Source: Mesorhizobium sp. M9A.F.Ca.ET.002.03.1.2
Lineage (GTDB): Bacteria; Pseudomonadota; Alphaproteobacteria; Rhizobiales; Rhizobiaceae
NCBI RefSeq assembly: GCF_003952365.1
Contig: NZ_CP034443.1
Location: forward strand, 62,001 to 126,000
Length of the DNA: 64,000 nt
Reading direction: 5' to 3'
A model generated the notes under the pieces. The model was given only the letters and a program-made list of their open reading frames with translations. It did not search any database and was not told the DNA's origin. Below, in pieces: positions 1 to 8,745 of this stretch. Made by a program: the position numbers and the translations under genes. The first letter of the stretch is position 1. Every line of letters begins with the position of its first letter.

Positions 1-75
1 GATGCCGGTGATGTCGAGCAGCAGCGTGGTGAAAACAAGCGCAAGGCCCCGCCTGGCGGTTTTGGCTTCGATCAT
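1..75 (-). CDS. MFS transporter, N-terminal fragment (Tet-like)
   Basis: Only the first 25 codons are inside the window; the gene runs off the left edge on the minus strand. The ATG at 75 opens a short basic stretch (MIEAKTARRG) followed by a hydrophobic helix containing LLLDITGI. This resembles the start of TCR/Tet-type drug:proton antiporters of the major facilitator superfamily, whose first helix usually carries a LLDxxGIGL motif. The family call is inference from one helix, so substrate and total length cannot be judged. Confidence 0.5.
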   Translation of the reverse strand, partial: MIEAKTARRGLALVFTTLLLDITGI

Positions 76-264
76 GACGGTATCGACTCCTGGAGCCGCC
101 TCAAGCGAAGGCGGAAGGTTTGTTATAGGTGAGTCAGCCGCACGGAACAATAAGAGAACACGCTGAGGATCTTCATCCTGACATCAACTGTCGACAGCGA
201 TGCGGAGATATCCTGCATCGCCGCCAGCGCTTCGACGGTCGTTCGACAGGAAAGTCGTAAAACC

Positions 265-1203
265 TCAGATCGGGGTGTTGAAGGTATCGCAATCCGAAAG
301 CTTGCCGCTCCTGTAGCCACGCGCCAGCCATGTCTGCCGCTGCTGCGAGGTGCCGTGATTGAAGCTCTCCGGCACGACATAGCCCTGCATCCTCTTCTGC
401 AGCGTGTCGTCGCCGATCTGCTGGGCGGCGTTCAGCGCCTCTTCCATGTCGCCCTGCTCCAGGATGCCTTTTTGCCCGGTGAAATGCGCCCAGACGCCGG
501 CGAAGCAGTCGGCCTGAAGTTCGACCTGCACCGACATATGGTTGGCGTCGGCCTCACCCATCTGCTGCCGCATCTGGTTGAACTTGGGCAAAATGCCGGT
601 GAGGTTCTGCACATGGTGGCCGACCTCATGTGCGATCACATAGGCTTGGGCGAAATCGCCCGAGGCGCCGAATTGCTGATCGAGTTGCTGGAAGAAGGTG
701 GTGTCGAGATAGACCTTGCGGTCGCCGGGACAGTAGAAAGGTCCTGCCGCAGACGAGGTGGAGCCGCAGGCCGAGCGGATCTGCCCGCTGAACAGGACCA
801 GCTTCGGATCTTCATAGGTCAGGCCCTCGGCCTGGAAAATGCCGGTCCAGGTGTCCTCCGTCTCGGCCAGGACCGTCGAGACGAACTGCTTCATCTCGTC
901 GGAGGCCGGCGCACCGGTGCCGCCGCCCTGCCCGCCGCTGTTGTCGGTGATCTGACCGCCACCGCCCGGCACCAAGCCGCCATCGCCGCCGGCCAGGATC
1001 TGCAGCGGGTCGATGCCGAACGCCTTCAGCCCGAAATAAAGGACCACGAGAATGACGATGGTCGACAGCGACATTCCGCCGCCGGAGCGGCCGCCAATAG
1101 GGATGCGGAATTGGCCGGGCCGGCCGCCCGGCAGGTTGAACCCACCACTCTGGCCGCGTTCGTCCTCGACATTGTCACTCTGACGACGACCCTTCCAGAG
1201 CAT
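265..1203 (-). CDS. YpfJ-family neutral zinc metallopeptidase
   Basis: The 312-residue protein is a membrane-anchored putative metallopeptidase of the YpfJ/zinc_peptidase family. Residues 1-40 are a Gly/Arg-rich cytoplasmic head, about 45-62 form one transmembrane helix, then comes a Gly-rich linker and the catalytic domain. HEVGHH at 192-197 is the HExxH zinc site, and two Cys near 146 and 158 may form a disulphide. I start at 1203 rather than the in-frame ATG at 1233 because GAGGA lies just upstream of 1203 and the family normally begins MLWKGRR-like. It is transcribed alone and its physiological substrate is unknown in the family. Confidence 0.88.
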   Translation of the reverse strand: MLWKGRRQSDNVEDERGQSGGFNLPGGRPGQFRIPIGGRSGGGMSLSTIVILVVLYFGLKAFGIDPLQILAGGDGGLVPGGGGQITDNSGGQGGGTGAPASDEMKQFVSTVLAETEDTWTGIFQAEGLTYEDPKLVLFSGQIRSACGSTSSAAGPFYCPGDRKVYLDTTFFQQLDQQFGASGDFAQAYVIAHEVGHHVQNLTGILPKFNQMRQQMGEADANHMSVQVELQADCFAGVWAHFTGQKGILEQGDMEEALNAAQQIGDDTLQKRMQGYVVPESFNHGTSQQRQTWLARGYRSGKLSDCDTFNTPI

Positions 1204-1515
1204 GGCAAATCCTCGTGGTGCATGTATCGGCAACCCGCCAATCCCGTGGCCCGGTCCGACCCAACAAACAATTATCTCAATGGTTGCGCCAAGTCACAGT
1301 ATTTTTCGCATGAAGGGGGCTCCGCCGCGTTGCAGCCGTCAGGGCACGCTGGGCAGAGGGGCAGGTCGATCGCAACATCGTAGTTCTCGGCGTAATCCGA
1401 GCGTAACCATGAAGCGCGACCGTGCAGCGAGCCCTACTATCGGCCAGTTGAATGCCGGACGCCACGCTGCCCGCGGACACTCTGTCTGCTCCCTTCTGGC
1501 TCTTGGCGGCTACGC
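1204..1515. other. Gene-free spacer upstream of the metallopeptidase
   Basis: This 312-base interval lies between two minus-strand genes. It must hold the promoter of the metallopeptidase. I see no convincing coding region, strong palindrome or terminator in it; the open frames here are short shadows of GC-rich sequence. Confidence 0.4.
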
Positions 1516-1704
1516 TCAGATCTTCTGCTTGGCGCCGGCGCTCTTGCCGTCCGAGCTTTTCGAGCGCTCGTCGAAGCGGGCCGCGCCCTTTTTGAGCGGA
1601 CGGCCGGTATCCGCTTCCGTCTTGCGCTCATCCTTCGCCGCGGCTTGCTTTAATCCCTTTGCCGCTTGCTTGCCCTTCGCTGTCGGTGCCTGTTCAACGC
1701 CCAT
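1516..1704 (-). CDS. Small Lys/Ala-rich hypothetical protein
   Basis: A 62-residue, strongly basic and low-complexity protein with no Cys or Trp, rich in Lys, Ala and Gly, and probably disordered. The start at 1704 is chosen because GAGGAGG lies seven bases upstream, an unusually strong ribosome site for this window; the longer frame from 1740 lacks one. It sits between the metallopeptidase and mntR on the same strand. I do not recognise a family. The composition would suit a nucleic-acid-binding or stress-related small protein, but that is only a guess. Confidence 0.5.
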   Translation of the reverse strand: MGVEQAPTAKGKQAAKGLKQAAAKDERKTEADTGRPLKKGAARFDERSKSSDGKSAGAKQKI

Positions 1705-1800
1705 TATATCCTCCTCGGCCTCGCGCCAATCGCGTGGCACGATCTCAAACGCAGCGGCAACGCGGCGGTTCCGGCAGGACTGTCGACAATGGTGGTAGGC

Positions 1801-2301
1801 TTAGCGTGTCGCCGTCATCGCCTTGCGAAACGCTTCAAGCGTCTCGGCGCTAACATGGTGCTCGATGCCCTCGGCGTCGATACGCGCCGTCTCGGCGCTG
1901 ACGCCGAGCGAGCGCAGGAAGGCTTCCACCGTCTGATGGCGAATGCGGCTCTCTTCCGCGACCTTGCGGCCGGCATCGGTCAGAAACACGCCACGGTAGG
2001 GTTTCCTGGAAACGAGCCCATCCGCGCACAACCGCGTCAGCATCTTGGCTACGGTCGGCTGGGCGACGCCGAGGCGCGCCGCGATGTCGACCTGGCGTGC
2101 CTCGTTGCCGTCCTCGATCAGGTCGGCGATGAGCTCGACATAGTCCTCGACCAGCGCACTGCGGCGCGCTTCGCGCGTCTGCCTGAACCCCTCAGAGTGA
2201 ATTTCAGCATCAAGCAGCGGCTTTTCGCGTGGGACCGGTCTGTTCTTCAGCGCCAATACGCGCTCCTCCTCGACTTTCGCGGATGGGCCGGCATTTATCA
2301 T
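1801..2301 (-). CDS. mntR: Manganese-responsive regulator MntR (DtxR family)
   Basis: This 166-residue DtxR/MntR-type repressor has an N-terminal winged helix (around residues 55-110, with [17 protein letters not shown] as the helix-turn-helix) and a C-terminal metal-binding and dimerisation helix bundle containing GIEHHVS. Family members bind Mn(II) and repress manganese importers. It is divergent from mntH across a 197-base spacer, which is the expected partner. The 35-residue N-terminal extension ahead of the winged helix is typical of the proteobacterial branch. No clear Shine-Dalgarno precedes the ATG. Confidence 0.88.
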   Translation of the reverse strand: MINAGPSAKVEEERVLALKNRPVPREKPLLDAEIHSEGFRQTREARRSALVEDYVELIADLIEDGNEARQVDIAARLGVAQPTVAKMLTRLCADGLVSRKPYRGVFLTDAGRKVAEESRIRHQTVEAFLRSLGVSAETARIDAEGIEHHVSAETLEAFRKAMTATR

Positions 2302-2422
2302 TCATAGCACGGGCTTCTATTCTTCTGGCCGTTTATTTGCATTCGACGGCAGGCGCAACCAGCGTTTCCGATTCACCCGCGCCTCGCCAACAAGAGGCGT
2401 CACTTAGAAGCACAAACAATGA

Positions 2423-2443
2423 AATATAGCATATTGCATAATG
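2423..2443. promoter_or_regulatory. Candidate MntR operator upstream of mntH
   Basis: An AT-rich imperfect palindrome centred on GCATATTGC lies about 60 bases before the mntH start, in the only AT-rich part of the mntR-mntH spacer. Position and symmetry fit a DtxR-family operator. The match to a known consensus cannot be checked here, so the assignment is inference. Confidence 0.35.
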
Positions 2444-2498
2444 TTCAACCCTGACCTAGATAGAGTGGCAGCTTAGCCGATCCAGCGGAAAATCCCCC

Positions 2499-3866
2499 AT
2501 GTCAGAAGCCGAAGCCGCAGCAGCATCCCGAACCATGTGGCGATTTGCCCGGCCGGAAGACGACGAGCAGCCAAGCTTGCGCGAGGTCAACGCCTCGATC
2601 GCGGTGCCGCAGTCCGGGGTCTGGTTTCGCAGGCTGTTCGCCTTCATGGGGCCGGGCTATATGGTGTCGGTCGGCTACATGGACCCCGGTAATTGGGCGA
2701 CCGACCTCGCCGGCGGCGCCCAGTTCGGCTACACGCTGCTCTTCATCATCATGCTGTCGAACCTGATGGCGATCCTGCTGCAGGCGCTCGCCGCCAGGCT
2801 CGGCATCGCCACCGGACGCGACCTCGCCCAAGCCTGCCGTGCCTATTATCCGCGACCGGTCAATTTCATGCTGTGGATCGCTTGTGAGCTGGCCATCATC
2901 GCCTGCGATCTGGCCGAGGTCATCGGCACGGCGATTGCCCTGCAACTGCTGTTCGGCATTCCGCTGGTCGGCGGCGCCGTCATCACCGCCCTCGATGCCT
3001 TCCTGCTGCTTCTCCTGATGAACAAGGGTTTCCGTTTCCTCGAAGCCTTCATCATCGCGCTTTTGATCATCATCTTCGGCTGCTTCGCCATCCAGATCTT
3101 TGCCGCCGCACCGCCGGTCGGCTCGATCCTGCATTCCATGTTCGTGCCGTCGTCGGAGATCGTCACCAACCCGGCGATGCTCTACATCGCCATCGGCATC
3201 ATCGGCGCCACCGTGATGCCGCACAATCTCTATCTGCACTCCTCGATCGTGCAGACCCGCGCCTATGAACGCACCGACAAAGGCAAGCGCGACGCCATCA
3301 AATGGGCAACCACCGACTCGACCATCGCCTTGATACTGGCGCTGTTCGTCAACGCCTCCATCCTGATCGTCTCGGCGGTGGCCTTCCACGGCACCGGCCA
3401 TCAGGACGTCGCCGAGATCGGCCAAGCCTTCGAGCTTCTGTCGCCGCTGCTCGGCCTCGGCATCGCTTCGACCCTGTTTGCGGTGGCGCTGCTTGCCTCC
3501 GGCCTGAATTCCACGGTGACGGCGACGCTCGCCGGACAGATCGTCATGGAGGGTTTTTTGCGCCTGCGCATCCCGCAATGGGCGCGCCGCCTGCTGACGC
3601 GCGGCATCGCCATCGTCCCGGTGGTGATCGTCACCGCGCTCTATGGCGAGAAGGGAACCGGCCAGCTCCTCGTCTTCAGCCAGGTGATCCTGTCGATGCA
3701 GCTCCCCTTCGCGGTGGTGCCGCTGGTGCAGTTCGTCTCCGACAAGCGCAAGATGGGCAATCTGGCCATCCCCCGGGGCGTCGCCGTGCTGGCCTGGGCG
3801 GTCGCCGCCCTCATCCTGGTGCTCAACTTCAAACTGCTTTACGACACCGTCGTCGGCTTCGGCTGA
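2499..3866 (+). CDS. mntH: Nramp-family Mn2+/H+ symporter MntH
   Basis: This 455-residue inner-membrane transporter belongs to the Nramp family, which imports Mn(II) (and Fe(II)) with protons. The helix-1 signature DPGN is at residues 62-65 and the helix-6 motif [10 protein letters not shown] is at about 239; the Asp, Asn and Met of these motifs are the metal ligands in characterised Nramps. Roughly eleven hydrophobic helices follow a 45-residue cytoplasmic N-terminus. It is read away from mntR and is probably repressed by it when Mn is sufficient. Length and motifs are normal. Confidence 0.95.
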   Translation: MSEAEAAAASRTMWRFARPEDDEQPSLREVNASIAVPQSGVWFRRLFAFMGPGYMVSVGYMDPGNWATDLAGGAQFGYTLLFIIMLSNLMAILLQALAARLGIATGRDLAQACRAYYPRPVNFMLWIACELAIIACDLAEVIGTAIALQLLFGIPLVGGAVITALDAFLLLLLMNKGFRFLEAFIIALLIIIFGCFAIQIFAAAPPVGSILHSMFVPSSEIVTNPAMLYIAIGIIGATVMPHNLYLHSSIVQTRAYERTDKGKRDAIKWATTDSTIALILALFVNASILIVSAVAFHGTGHQDVAEIGQAFELLSPLLGLGIASTLFAVALLASGLNSTVTATLAGQIVMEGFLRLRIPQWARRLLTRGIAIVPVVIVTALYGEKGTGQLLVFSQVILSMQLPFAVVPLVQFVSDKRKMGNLAIPRGVAVLAWAVAALILVLNFKLLYDTVVGFG

Positions 3867-3950
3867 GGGATTCTCTCGTGCATCGAGGACAAATCGTGGG
3901 CTTGAGGCTAGCGCGACAATTCAGTGAATTGCGCTATCCTCTCTCGCATC

Positions 3951-4793
3951 ATGACCGGAATTGCCGAAGCCCGAAAATTCTACGCGCGACTGATGGCCGC
4001 CAATGCAGGCTCGGCCGATCCGCGCCTCGAAGAGGCGTTCGCCGCGGTGCCGCGCGAAGCCTTTCTCGGCCCCGGACCGTGGACCGTGGTCGCCAACGGC
4101 GGCAAGGTCGAAACGCCGAGCGCCAACCCGGTGCACATTTATCAGAACGTGCTGGTGTCACTCGACGCCGACAAGGGCATCAACAATGGCGAGCCGTTCC
4201 TGCACGCCATGTGGATCGGCAAGGTGGCGCCGAAGCCCGGCGAGACCGTCACCCATGTCGGCGCCGGCACCGGCTACTACACTGCCCTGCTGGCACAGCT
4301 GGTTTCGCCGGGCGGCGCGGTCACCGCCTTTGAGCTGGAACCCAGTCTCGCCGACCGCGCGAGAGAGAACCTCAAAGCCTATGGCAATGTGAGCGTCATC
4401 CCAAGCGATGCGGTGGTCGGCGGCCTGCCACCGTCCGACATCATCTATGTCAATGCCGGCGTCGCGGCACCCCCGGCCGAATGGCTGAAGGCGCTGAAGC
4501 CCGGTGGCCGCATGATCTTTCCGTGGCGTCCGGCCGAGCGCGTCGGCCTCGCGGTGATGGCGACCCGCACGGCTAAGGGATTTGCCTGCGACCCGTTCAT
4601 GCGGTCATGGTTCATCCCTTGCATCGGCGCCTCGCTGGCAAGCCCCGCGGCGAAAATCCCCGACCGCGAGAAGGCCGCACGCAGCCGCTCGATCTGGCTG
4701 ACCGCCGACAAGGCACCGGACCGCACCGCCACCGCGATCATCGGCGACGTCTGGTTCTCGTCGCAAAGTGTTGGCGACAGGCGATTGCAATGA
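3951..4793 (+). CDS. Protein-L-isoaspartate methyltransferase-like SAM enzyme
   Basis: A 280-residue class I SAM-dependent methyltransferase. Motif I is HVGAGTGYYTALL near residues 102-114, followed by an acidic motif II (FELEPSLADRAREN). The N-terminal part (VPREAFLG and the LDADKGINNG segment) resembles the PCMT/Pcm family, which methylates isoaspartate residues in damaged proteins. The C-terminus beyond about 220 differs from canonical Pcm, so the true substrate may be different. I prefer the ATG at 3951; the ORF could also open at 3924. A possible promoter ends 10 bases before 3951, which would give a nearly leaderless message. Confidence 0.7.
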   Translation: MTGIAEARKFYARLMAANAGSADPRLEEAFAAVPREAFLGPGPWTVVANGGKVETPSANPVHIYQNVLVSLDADKGINNGEPFLHAMWIGKVAPKPGETVTHVGAGTGYYTALLAQLVSPGGAVTAFELEPSLADRARENLKAYGNVSVIPSDAVVGGLPPSDIIYVNAGVAAPPAEWLKALKPGGRMIFPWRPAERVGLAVMATRTAKGFACDPFMRSWFIPCIGASLASPAAKIPDREKAARSRSIWLTADKAPDRTATAIIGDVWFSSQSVGDRRLQ

Positions 4794-4940
4794 AGTTGCC
4801 AAGGCGAGGCATCCCGTGCTTGCCGCTCGCCGCCGGCTGGAGCGGAATTTTTTCCGGTCCCTGTCGGGCAGGCATCCGCCCACGCGTCCTTTGGCCGAAA
4901 TCCGGCTCCAACGGCACGGATGATGAGAAAGGAGAATCCG

Positions 4941-5594
4941 ATGAGGAAGATCATCACTGCGACATTCGTCAGCCTCGACGGCGTCATGCAGGCGCCTGGC
5001 GGACCGGACGAAGACCCGGTCGGCGGCTTCGAATTCGGTGGCTGGACGTTCCATTACTGGGACGACATCGGGGGCGCTTTTATTGGTGAGACCTTCGCAG
5101 AACCCTTCGCGCTGCTCCTCGGTCGCAAGACCTACGACATCTTCGCTGCCCATTGGCCGTACCAGAAGAGCGGTCCTATCGCCGACAGCTTCAACGCCGC
5201 CACCAAATATGTGGCAACGCACCGGCCCGATACGCTGTCGTGGCAAAACAGCCAGTCGCTGGGCGACGATGTCGTGGCCGCGCTGCGCCAACTCAAGCAG
5301 GAGGATGGGCCCGACCTGCTCGTCCAGGGGTCGAGCGAGTTGATCCAGACCTTGCTCGCCAACGACCTGATCGACGAGATCAGCTTGCTGATCTTCCCGC
5401 TGGTGCTGGGCAAGGGCAAGCGGCTGTTCGGCAGCGGCGCAATGCCGGCGGCCTTCAAGCTGAACCGCTCGCAGTCATCGACTACCGGCGTCATCATGGC
5501 AACTTATGAGCGCGCCGGTGAGATCAAGATTGGTTCCTTCGCCCAGGAACAACCGTCCGAAGCCGAGATCGAGAGGCGCCGGACCTGGAAGTAG
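4941..5594 (+). CDS. Dihydrofolate reductase-like protein (RibD C-terminal domain)
   Basis: A 217-residue protein of the RibD_C/DHFR-fold family. It starts with the strand MRKIITATFVSLDG, has the LLLGRKTYDIFA motif near residue 60, and a C-terminal ISLLIFPLVLGKGKRLF motif; these positions are typical of the many stand-alone RibD_C proteins annotated as dihydrofolate reductase family. Such proteins bind NADPH but their substrates are mostly unknown. The start follows AAGGAG by seven bases. A charged 30-residue tail (EAEIERRRTWK) extends past the domain. It stands alone after the methyltransferase gene. Confidence 0.8.
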   Translation: MRKIITATFVSLDGVMQAPGGPDEDPVGGFEFGGWTFHYWDDIGGAFIGETFAEPFALLLGRKTYDIFAAHWPYQKSGPIADSFNAATKYVATHRPDTLSWQNSQSLGDDVVAALRQLKQEDGPDLLVQGSSELIQTLLANDLIDEISLLIFPLVLGKGKRLFGSGAMPAAFKLNRSQSSTTGVIMATYERAGEIKIGSFAQEQPSEAEIERRRTWK

Positions 5595-5658
5595 ACGCCG
5601 CGCCACTGTGTTAACAGGGGATGGCCGGGCACCGGCCGTCCCTTTGCAATTTTGTCGA

Positions 5659-6537
5659 TCACGCCGCCTGTTGCCGCCGCGCCAGCCCGTCGCGGATGCA
5701 AGTGGCAAATTCCCGCGCTGCCGGCCCGACACCATGCTTCGGCAGGTGCAAATTGATCGAGAAATTCGGCAAGGCTGGAAGCTCCGGATCGGCGGACAGA
5801 ATATCGAGATCGGCCGGCACGGTGGAGGCCAGCCAGGTGGTGACGGCCAGGTCCGAACGCACCGTCGCCGTCGTCGCGTCGAGGTTGCCGTTCTCGAACA
5901 CGGTCCGCCATTCCAGCCCATGCTCGTTGAGCGCCGCCAGCACCGCTGGGCGGAAGGCGCAGGTGTCGGCCACCATCGAAACCGGCAAAGGCCGCTTGCA
6001 GCGGGCTATGCCGCCTTTGGCGCCGACCCAGACCAACCGGTCGATGGCGAGGCATTCGCCGGCAGACGGACCGACCGGTTCCTCGATTACCGCAAGGTCT
6101 ATCGTGCCAGCTGCCAATGCCGCCGCGAGCTCCGGCGACGAGTCGCAGACCAGCGAAATCTCAATCTGCGGATAGGTCTCGGCATAGGTCTTCAGCACCG
6201 GCGCAAGCGTAGTGCCAACCAGATCATACGGCACGCCGACCCGCACCTCACCCGCGACAGCGCTGGTTGCCATCTCGGCCCATATCTCGTCATTCAGGGC
6301 GAGCAGGCGCTTGCCCTTGCCGAACAGTCGCTCCCCAGAACGGGTCAGTCTCAGGCCGCGCCGGCCGCGCTCGAACAGGCTGCAGCCAAGAACCTCCTCC
6401 AGCCGCTTGATCTGCTGGCTGACGGCACCTTGCGTCAGATGCAGCGCGTTCGCCGCCGCCGTCATGCTGGCCTTGTCGGCGACAGTGACGAAGGTCCGGA
6501 CCAAGGCCGTGTCTAGATTGCGGATCATGATTTGCAT
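5659..6537 (-). CDS. LysR-family transcriptional regulator
   Basis: A 292-residue LysR-type regulator. The winged helix-turn-helix is in the first 60 residues (SMTAAANALHLTQGAVSQQIKRLEE), followed by the two-lobe effector domain. It is divergent from a LysE-family exporter whose start is 88 bases away, the usual layout in which the regulator activates the exporter when an amino acid or similar effector accumulates. An in-frame ATG at 6528 is an alternative start. The effector cannot be read from the sequence. Confidence 0.88.
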   Translation of the reverse strand: MQIMIRNLDTALVRTFVTVADKASMTAAANALHLTQGAVSQQIKRLEEVLGCSLFERGRRGLRLTRSGERLFGKGKRLLALNDEIWAEMATSAVAGEVRVGVPYDLVGTTLAPVLKTYAETYPQIEISLVCDSSPELAAALAAGTIDLAVIEEPVGPSAGECLAIDRLVWVGAKGGIARCKRPLPVSMVADTCAFRPAVLAALNEHGLEWRTVFENGNLDATTATVRSDLAVTTWLASTVPADLDILSADPELPALPNFSINLHLPKHGVGPAAREFATCIRDGLARRQQAA

Positions 6538-6625
6538 TATGTTCTCTAATATCGACTATGACAAACATTGTATTTACTGATGCGTGCCCATGCTTAGCAT
6601 GCTGGTTCCCAGCAGAGGAAACAGC

Positions 6626-7225
6626 ATGTTTGAGACCATCTTTCCGCTCGTTCTGTTTGCGCTGGTCTCGACCTCCACGCCCGGCGTGGCCACGACCTTG
6701 TCGACTGCGTCCGGGGCACAGTTCGGCTTTCGTCGCTCGGTTCCGCTGATGGCCGGCAGTGCGGCCGGCCTGGCCACGGTGGCCGCGGCAGGTGCGGCCG
6801 GGCTCGCCGGCCTGTTGGCGGCTGCCCCGTCCTTGCAACTGGCGATGAAGATCGCCGGATCGCTCTACCTGATCTGGCTCGCCTTCAAGATCGGCCGCAG
6901 CGGCCCACCCAATCTGGACGTGACCATGACCAAGCCGAACAGCTTTCTCGGTGGCGTCGGTCTGCAGTGGATGAACCCGAAGGGTTGGGCGATGGGACTG
7001 GGGGCGGCGGCATCTTTTGCAGCACTCGCCAGCGGACCGCTGCAGCTTGCCCTTTTGCTCGGCGCAGTCTTCGGCCTGGCAGCCGCGCTGTCGCTGTCGG
7101 CATGGTGCATGGCCGGCACGCTGCTCGCCCGGTTGCTGAGAACCGAGCGGCAGTGGCGCGTGCTCAACGCCGTGCTTGGCCTGCTGCTCGCCGCCTCGAT
7201 CATTCCGATGTGGCGGTCGGCGTAG
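6626..7225 (+). CDS. LysE/RhtB-family exporter
   Basis: A 199-residue inner-membrane protein with about six hydrophobic helices. The LysE/RhtB family exports amino acids or related small molecules. The N-terminal STPGVATTLSTASG segment corresponds to the family's PGP(A/N) region, and the middle LQWMNPKGWAMGLG matches its NPK motif. The start at 6626 is chosen for AGAGGA six bases upstream; the frame is open back to 6584. It is divergent from the LysR gene, which probably controls it. Confidence 0.82.
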   Translation: MFETIFPLVLFALVSTSTPGVATTLSTASGAQFGFRRSVPLMAGSAAGLATVAAAGAAGLAGLLAAAPSLQLAMKIAGSLYLIWLAFKIGRSGPPNLDVTMTKPNSFLGGVGLQWMNPKGWAMGLGAAASFAALASGPLQLALLLGAVFGLAAALSLSAWCMAGTLLARLLRTERQWRVLNAVLGLLLAASIIPMWRSA

Positions 7226-7247
7226 ACGCCAACCGCCACGCCTTGGT

Positions 7248-8042
7248 TCAAGCCGCGTAGCGCGCAGCCGGTTTGTCAGCGTGCAGGCTGCCGTAGAAGG
7301 CTTGCCGGGCGCCAAGGAAAGTGTCGAGCTTGGCCGCATCGGCAAGCGCCGGCGCGGTAACGGCTTCGCCCCTGGCCAGGCCAACAAGTGCGGCGTCGAC
7401 CAGATCGTCGGCCGTCATGATGATCTCCTTCGGCAGGCTATCGATATCGCTTCCGGCAACGTCCCAGAAATCGGTTCGGGTAGCCCCCGGCAGCACGACC
7501 TGCGCCTTCACCTCGGTGCCGGCGACTTCGCGCTGCAAGGCCTCGGTGAAATTGACGACATAGGCCTTGGTGCCGCTGTAGATGCCGCCGAACGAGGTGT
7601 CGAAGGCGAGCACCGAGGCGATGTTGACGATGGCGCCGCGGTTGCGCGACAGCAGCCCCGGCAGCACCGCGCGCGTCAGCCGCGTCAAGGCGACGATATT
7701 GACCTTGATCATACGCTCGGCGAGGTTGGCATCGGCTGTCGCCACCACTTGCGCCCCGCCGAGGCCGGCATTGTTGACCAGCAGCGTGACGCTCTCGTCG
7801 GACGATATGGCCTGCTCGACGAGGCGGACATCGTTGTCGTCGGCGAGGTCGGCACTGATGACGCTGACCTTGCTTCTATAGGCATAGCGCAACGTCTCCG
7901 CCAGTTCCTCGAGCCGGTCGGCGCGGCGCGCCACCAGCACGAGATCATAGCCTTGCCCCGCCAACCGATCCGCATAGACCGCGCCGATACCCGACGAGGC
8001 GCCGGTGACGACCGCCGTACCTTTGTTGCTTTGTCCACTCAT
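7248..8042 (-). CDS. Short-chain dehydrogenase/reductase
   Basis: A 264-residue classical SDR. The NAD(P) site TGASSGIG lies at about residues 13-20, NNAG follows near 90, and the catalytic YxxxK appears as YSGTKAY near 155. ARRADRLEEL after the second strand suggests NADPH preference, as in the DltE/YdfG-like subgroup. Substrate is unknown. It is divergent from a MarR-family regulator and two matching palindromes in the spacer overlap its likely promoter, so it is probably the regulated target. Confidence 0.88.
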   Translation of the reverse strand: MSGQSNKGTAVVTGASSGIGAVYADRLAGQGYDLVLVARRADRLEELAETLRYAYRSKVSVISADLADDNDVRLVEQAISSDESVTLLVNNAGLGGAQVVATADANLAERMIKVNIVALTRLTRAVLPGLLSRNRGAIVNIASVLAFDTSFGGIYSGTKAYVVNFTEALQREVAGTEVKAQVVLPGATRTDFWDVAGSDIDSLPKEIIMTADDLVDAALVGLARGEAVTAPALADAAKLDTFLGARQAFYGSLHADKPAARYAA

Positions 8043-8145
8043 TGTCCTGTTCCTTCTGCTTGACTGATTTGCTTCGCTTCAACCTGGGCGCCGGTGCCAT
8101 GAGCAATCGCCACTGGCGTCGCCGGCTAGCTATCCGATCTCATTT

Positions 8146-8186
8146 AGTGGTATATGCCACTATTTGCGAAGTAGGCATATGCCATT
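8146..8186. promoter_or_regulatory. Tandem operator pair between SDR and marR genes
   Basis: Two related 16-bp palindromes, AGTGGTATATGCCACT at 8146-8161 and GTAGGCATATGCCATT at 8171-8186, have centres 25 bp apart. On the minus strand a TTGACA at 8196-8191 and a TACTTC at 8173-8168 with a 17-bp spacer form a plausible SDR promoter, and the second palindrome fills that spacer. This suits repression by the adjacent MarR protein. Confidence 0.65.
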
Positions 8187-8257
8187 ATCTTGTCAATGAT
8201 GGAACCGAAGATTATTTGTGCGGCGGCTGGACATCATGCCGCCGCCAAGGAAACACG

Positions 8258-8716
8258 ATGCCGAAAGACACCCTGCCCGGCCTGACCGTTTGCAACAACG
8301 CCATGCTGCGCCGCGCGACGCGCAAGCTCGGCCAGTTCTATGACGATGTGCTGGCTCCCTCGGGCCTGAAGGCCACCCAGCAGGGCCTGCTCTACCAGAT
8401 CCATATCGGCGACGAGCCGGCCATGGGCGCCATTGCCGCGGCCCTCATCATGGACCTGTCGGCACTCGGCCATACGCTGAAGCCGCTGATCCGCGACGGT
8501 TATGTCGAGACCTTCGCCGATCCGGACGACCGCCGCATCAAGCGCGTGCGGCTGACGCCGCAGGGCCTGGTCAAGCTCGATGAAGCGATGAAGCTGTGGC
8601 GCGTCGCCCAGCAGCGTTTCGAGGACATGGTCGGCAAGGAGCAGGCGGCGAGGTTGCGCGCGGCGCTGGATGACATCGCCGCGCTGGATTTTGACCTGCC
8701 GCCGGCAGCGACCTGA
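8258..8716 (+). CDS. MarR-family transcriptional regulator
   Basis: A 152-residue winged-helix regulator. After a helix that reads LRRATRKLGQFYDDVL it has the DNA-binding region (MGAIAAALIMDLSALGHTLKPL) and the beta wing with DPDDRRIKRVRLT, the conserved DxR motif of MarR proteins. A C-terminal amphipathic helix should complete the dimer interface. The start at 8258 follows AAGGAAA; the frame extends upstream but without a ribosome site. It is divergent from the SDR gene and probably represses it through the palindromes at 8146-8186. The two Cys/Met-poor halves give no hint of a redox sensor. Confidence 0.88.
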   Translation: MPKDTLPGLTVCNNAMLRRATRKLGQFYDDVLAPSGLKATQQGLLYQIHIGDEPAMGAIAAALIMDLSALGHTLKPLIRDGYVETFADPDDRRIKRVRLTPQGLVKLDEAMKLWRVAQQRFEDMVGKEQAARLRAALDDIAALDFDLPPAAT

Positions 8717-8745
8717 GATCTCAGGCGGCCGGCAGCAGCCAGACT

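Noticed and set aside
2502..3578. 358-codon open frame antisense to mntH
   Set aside because: The charged, repetitive product lacks any domain, while mntH is intact on the other strand.
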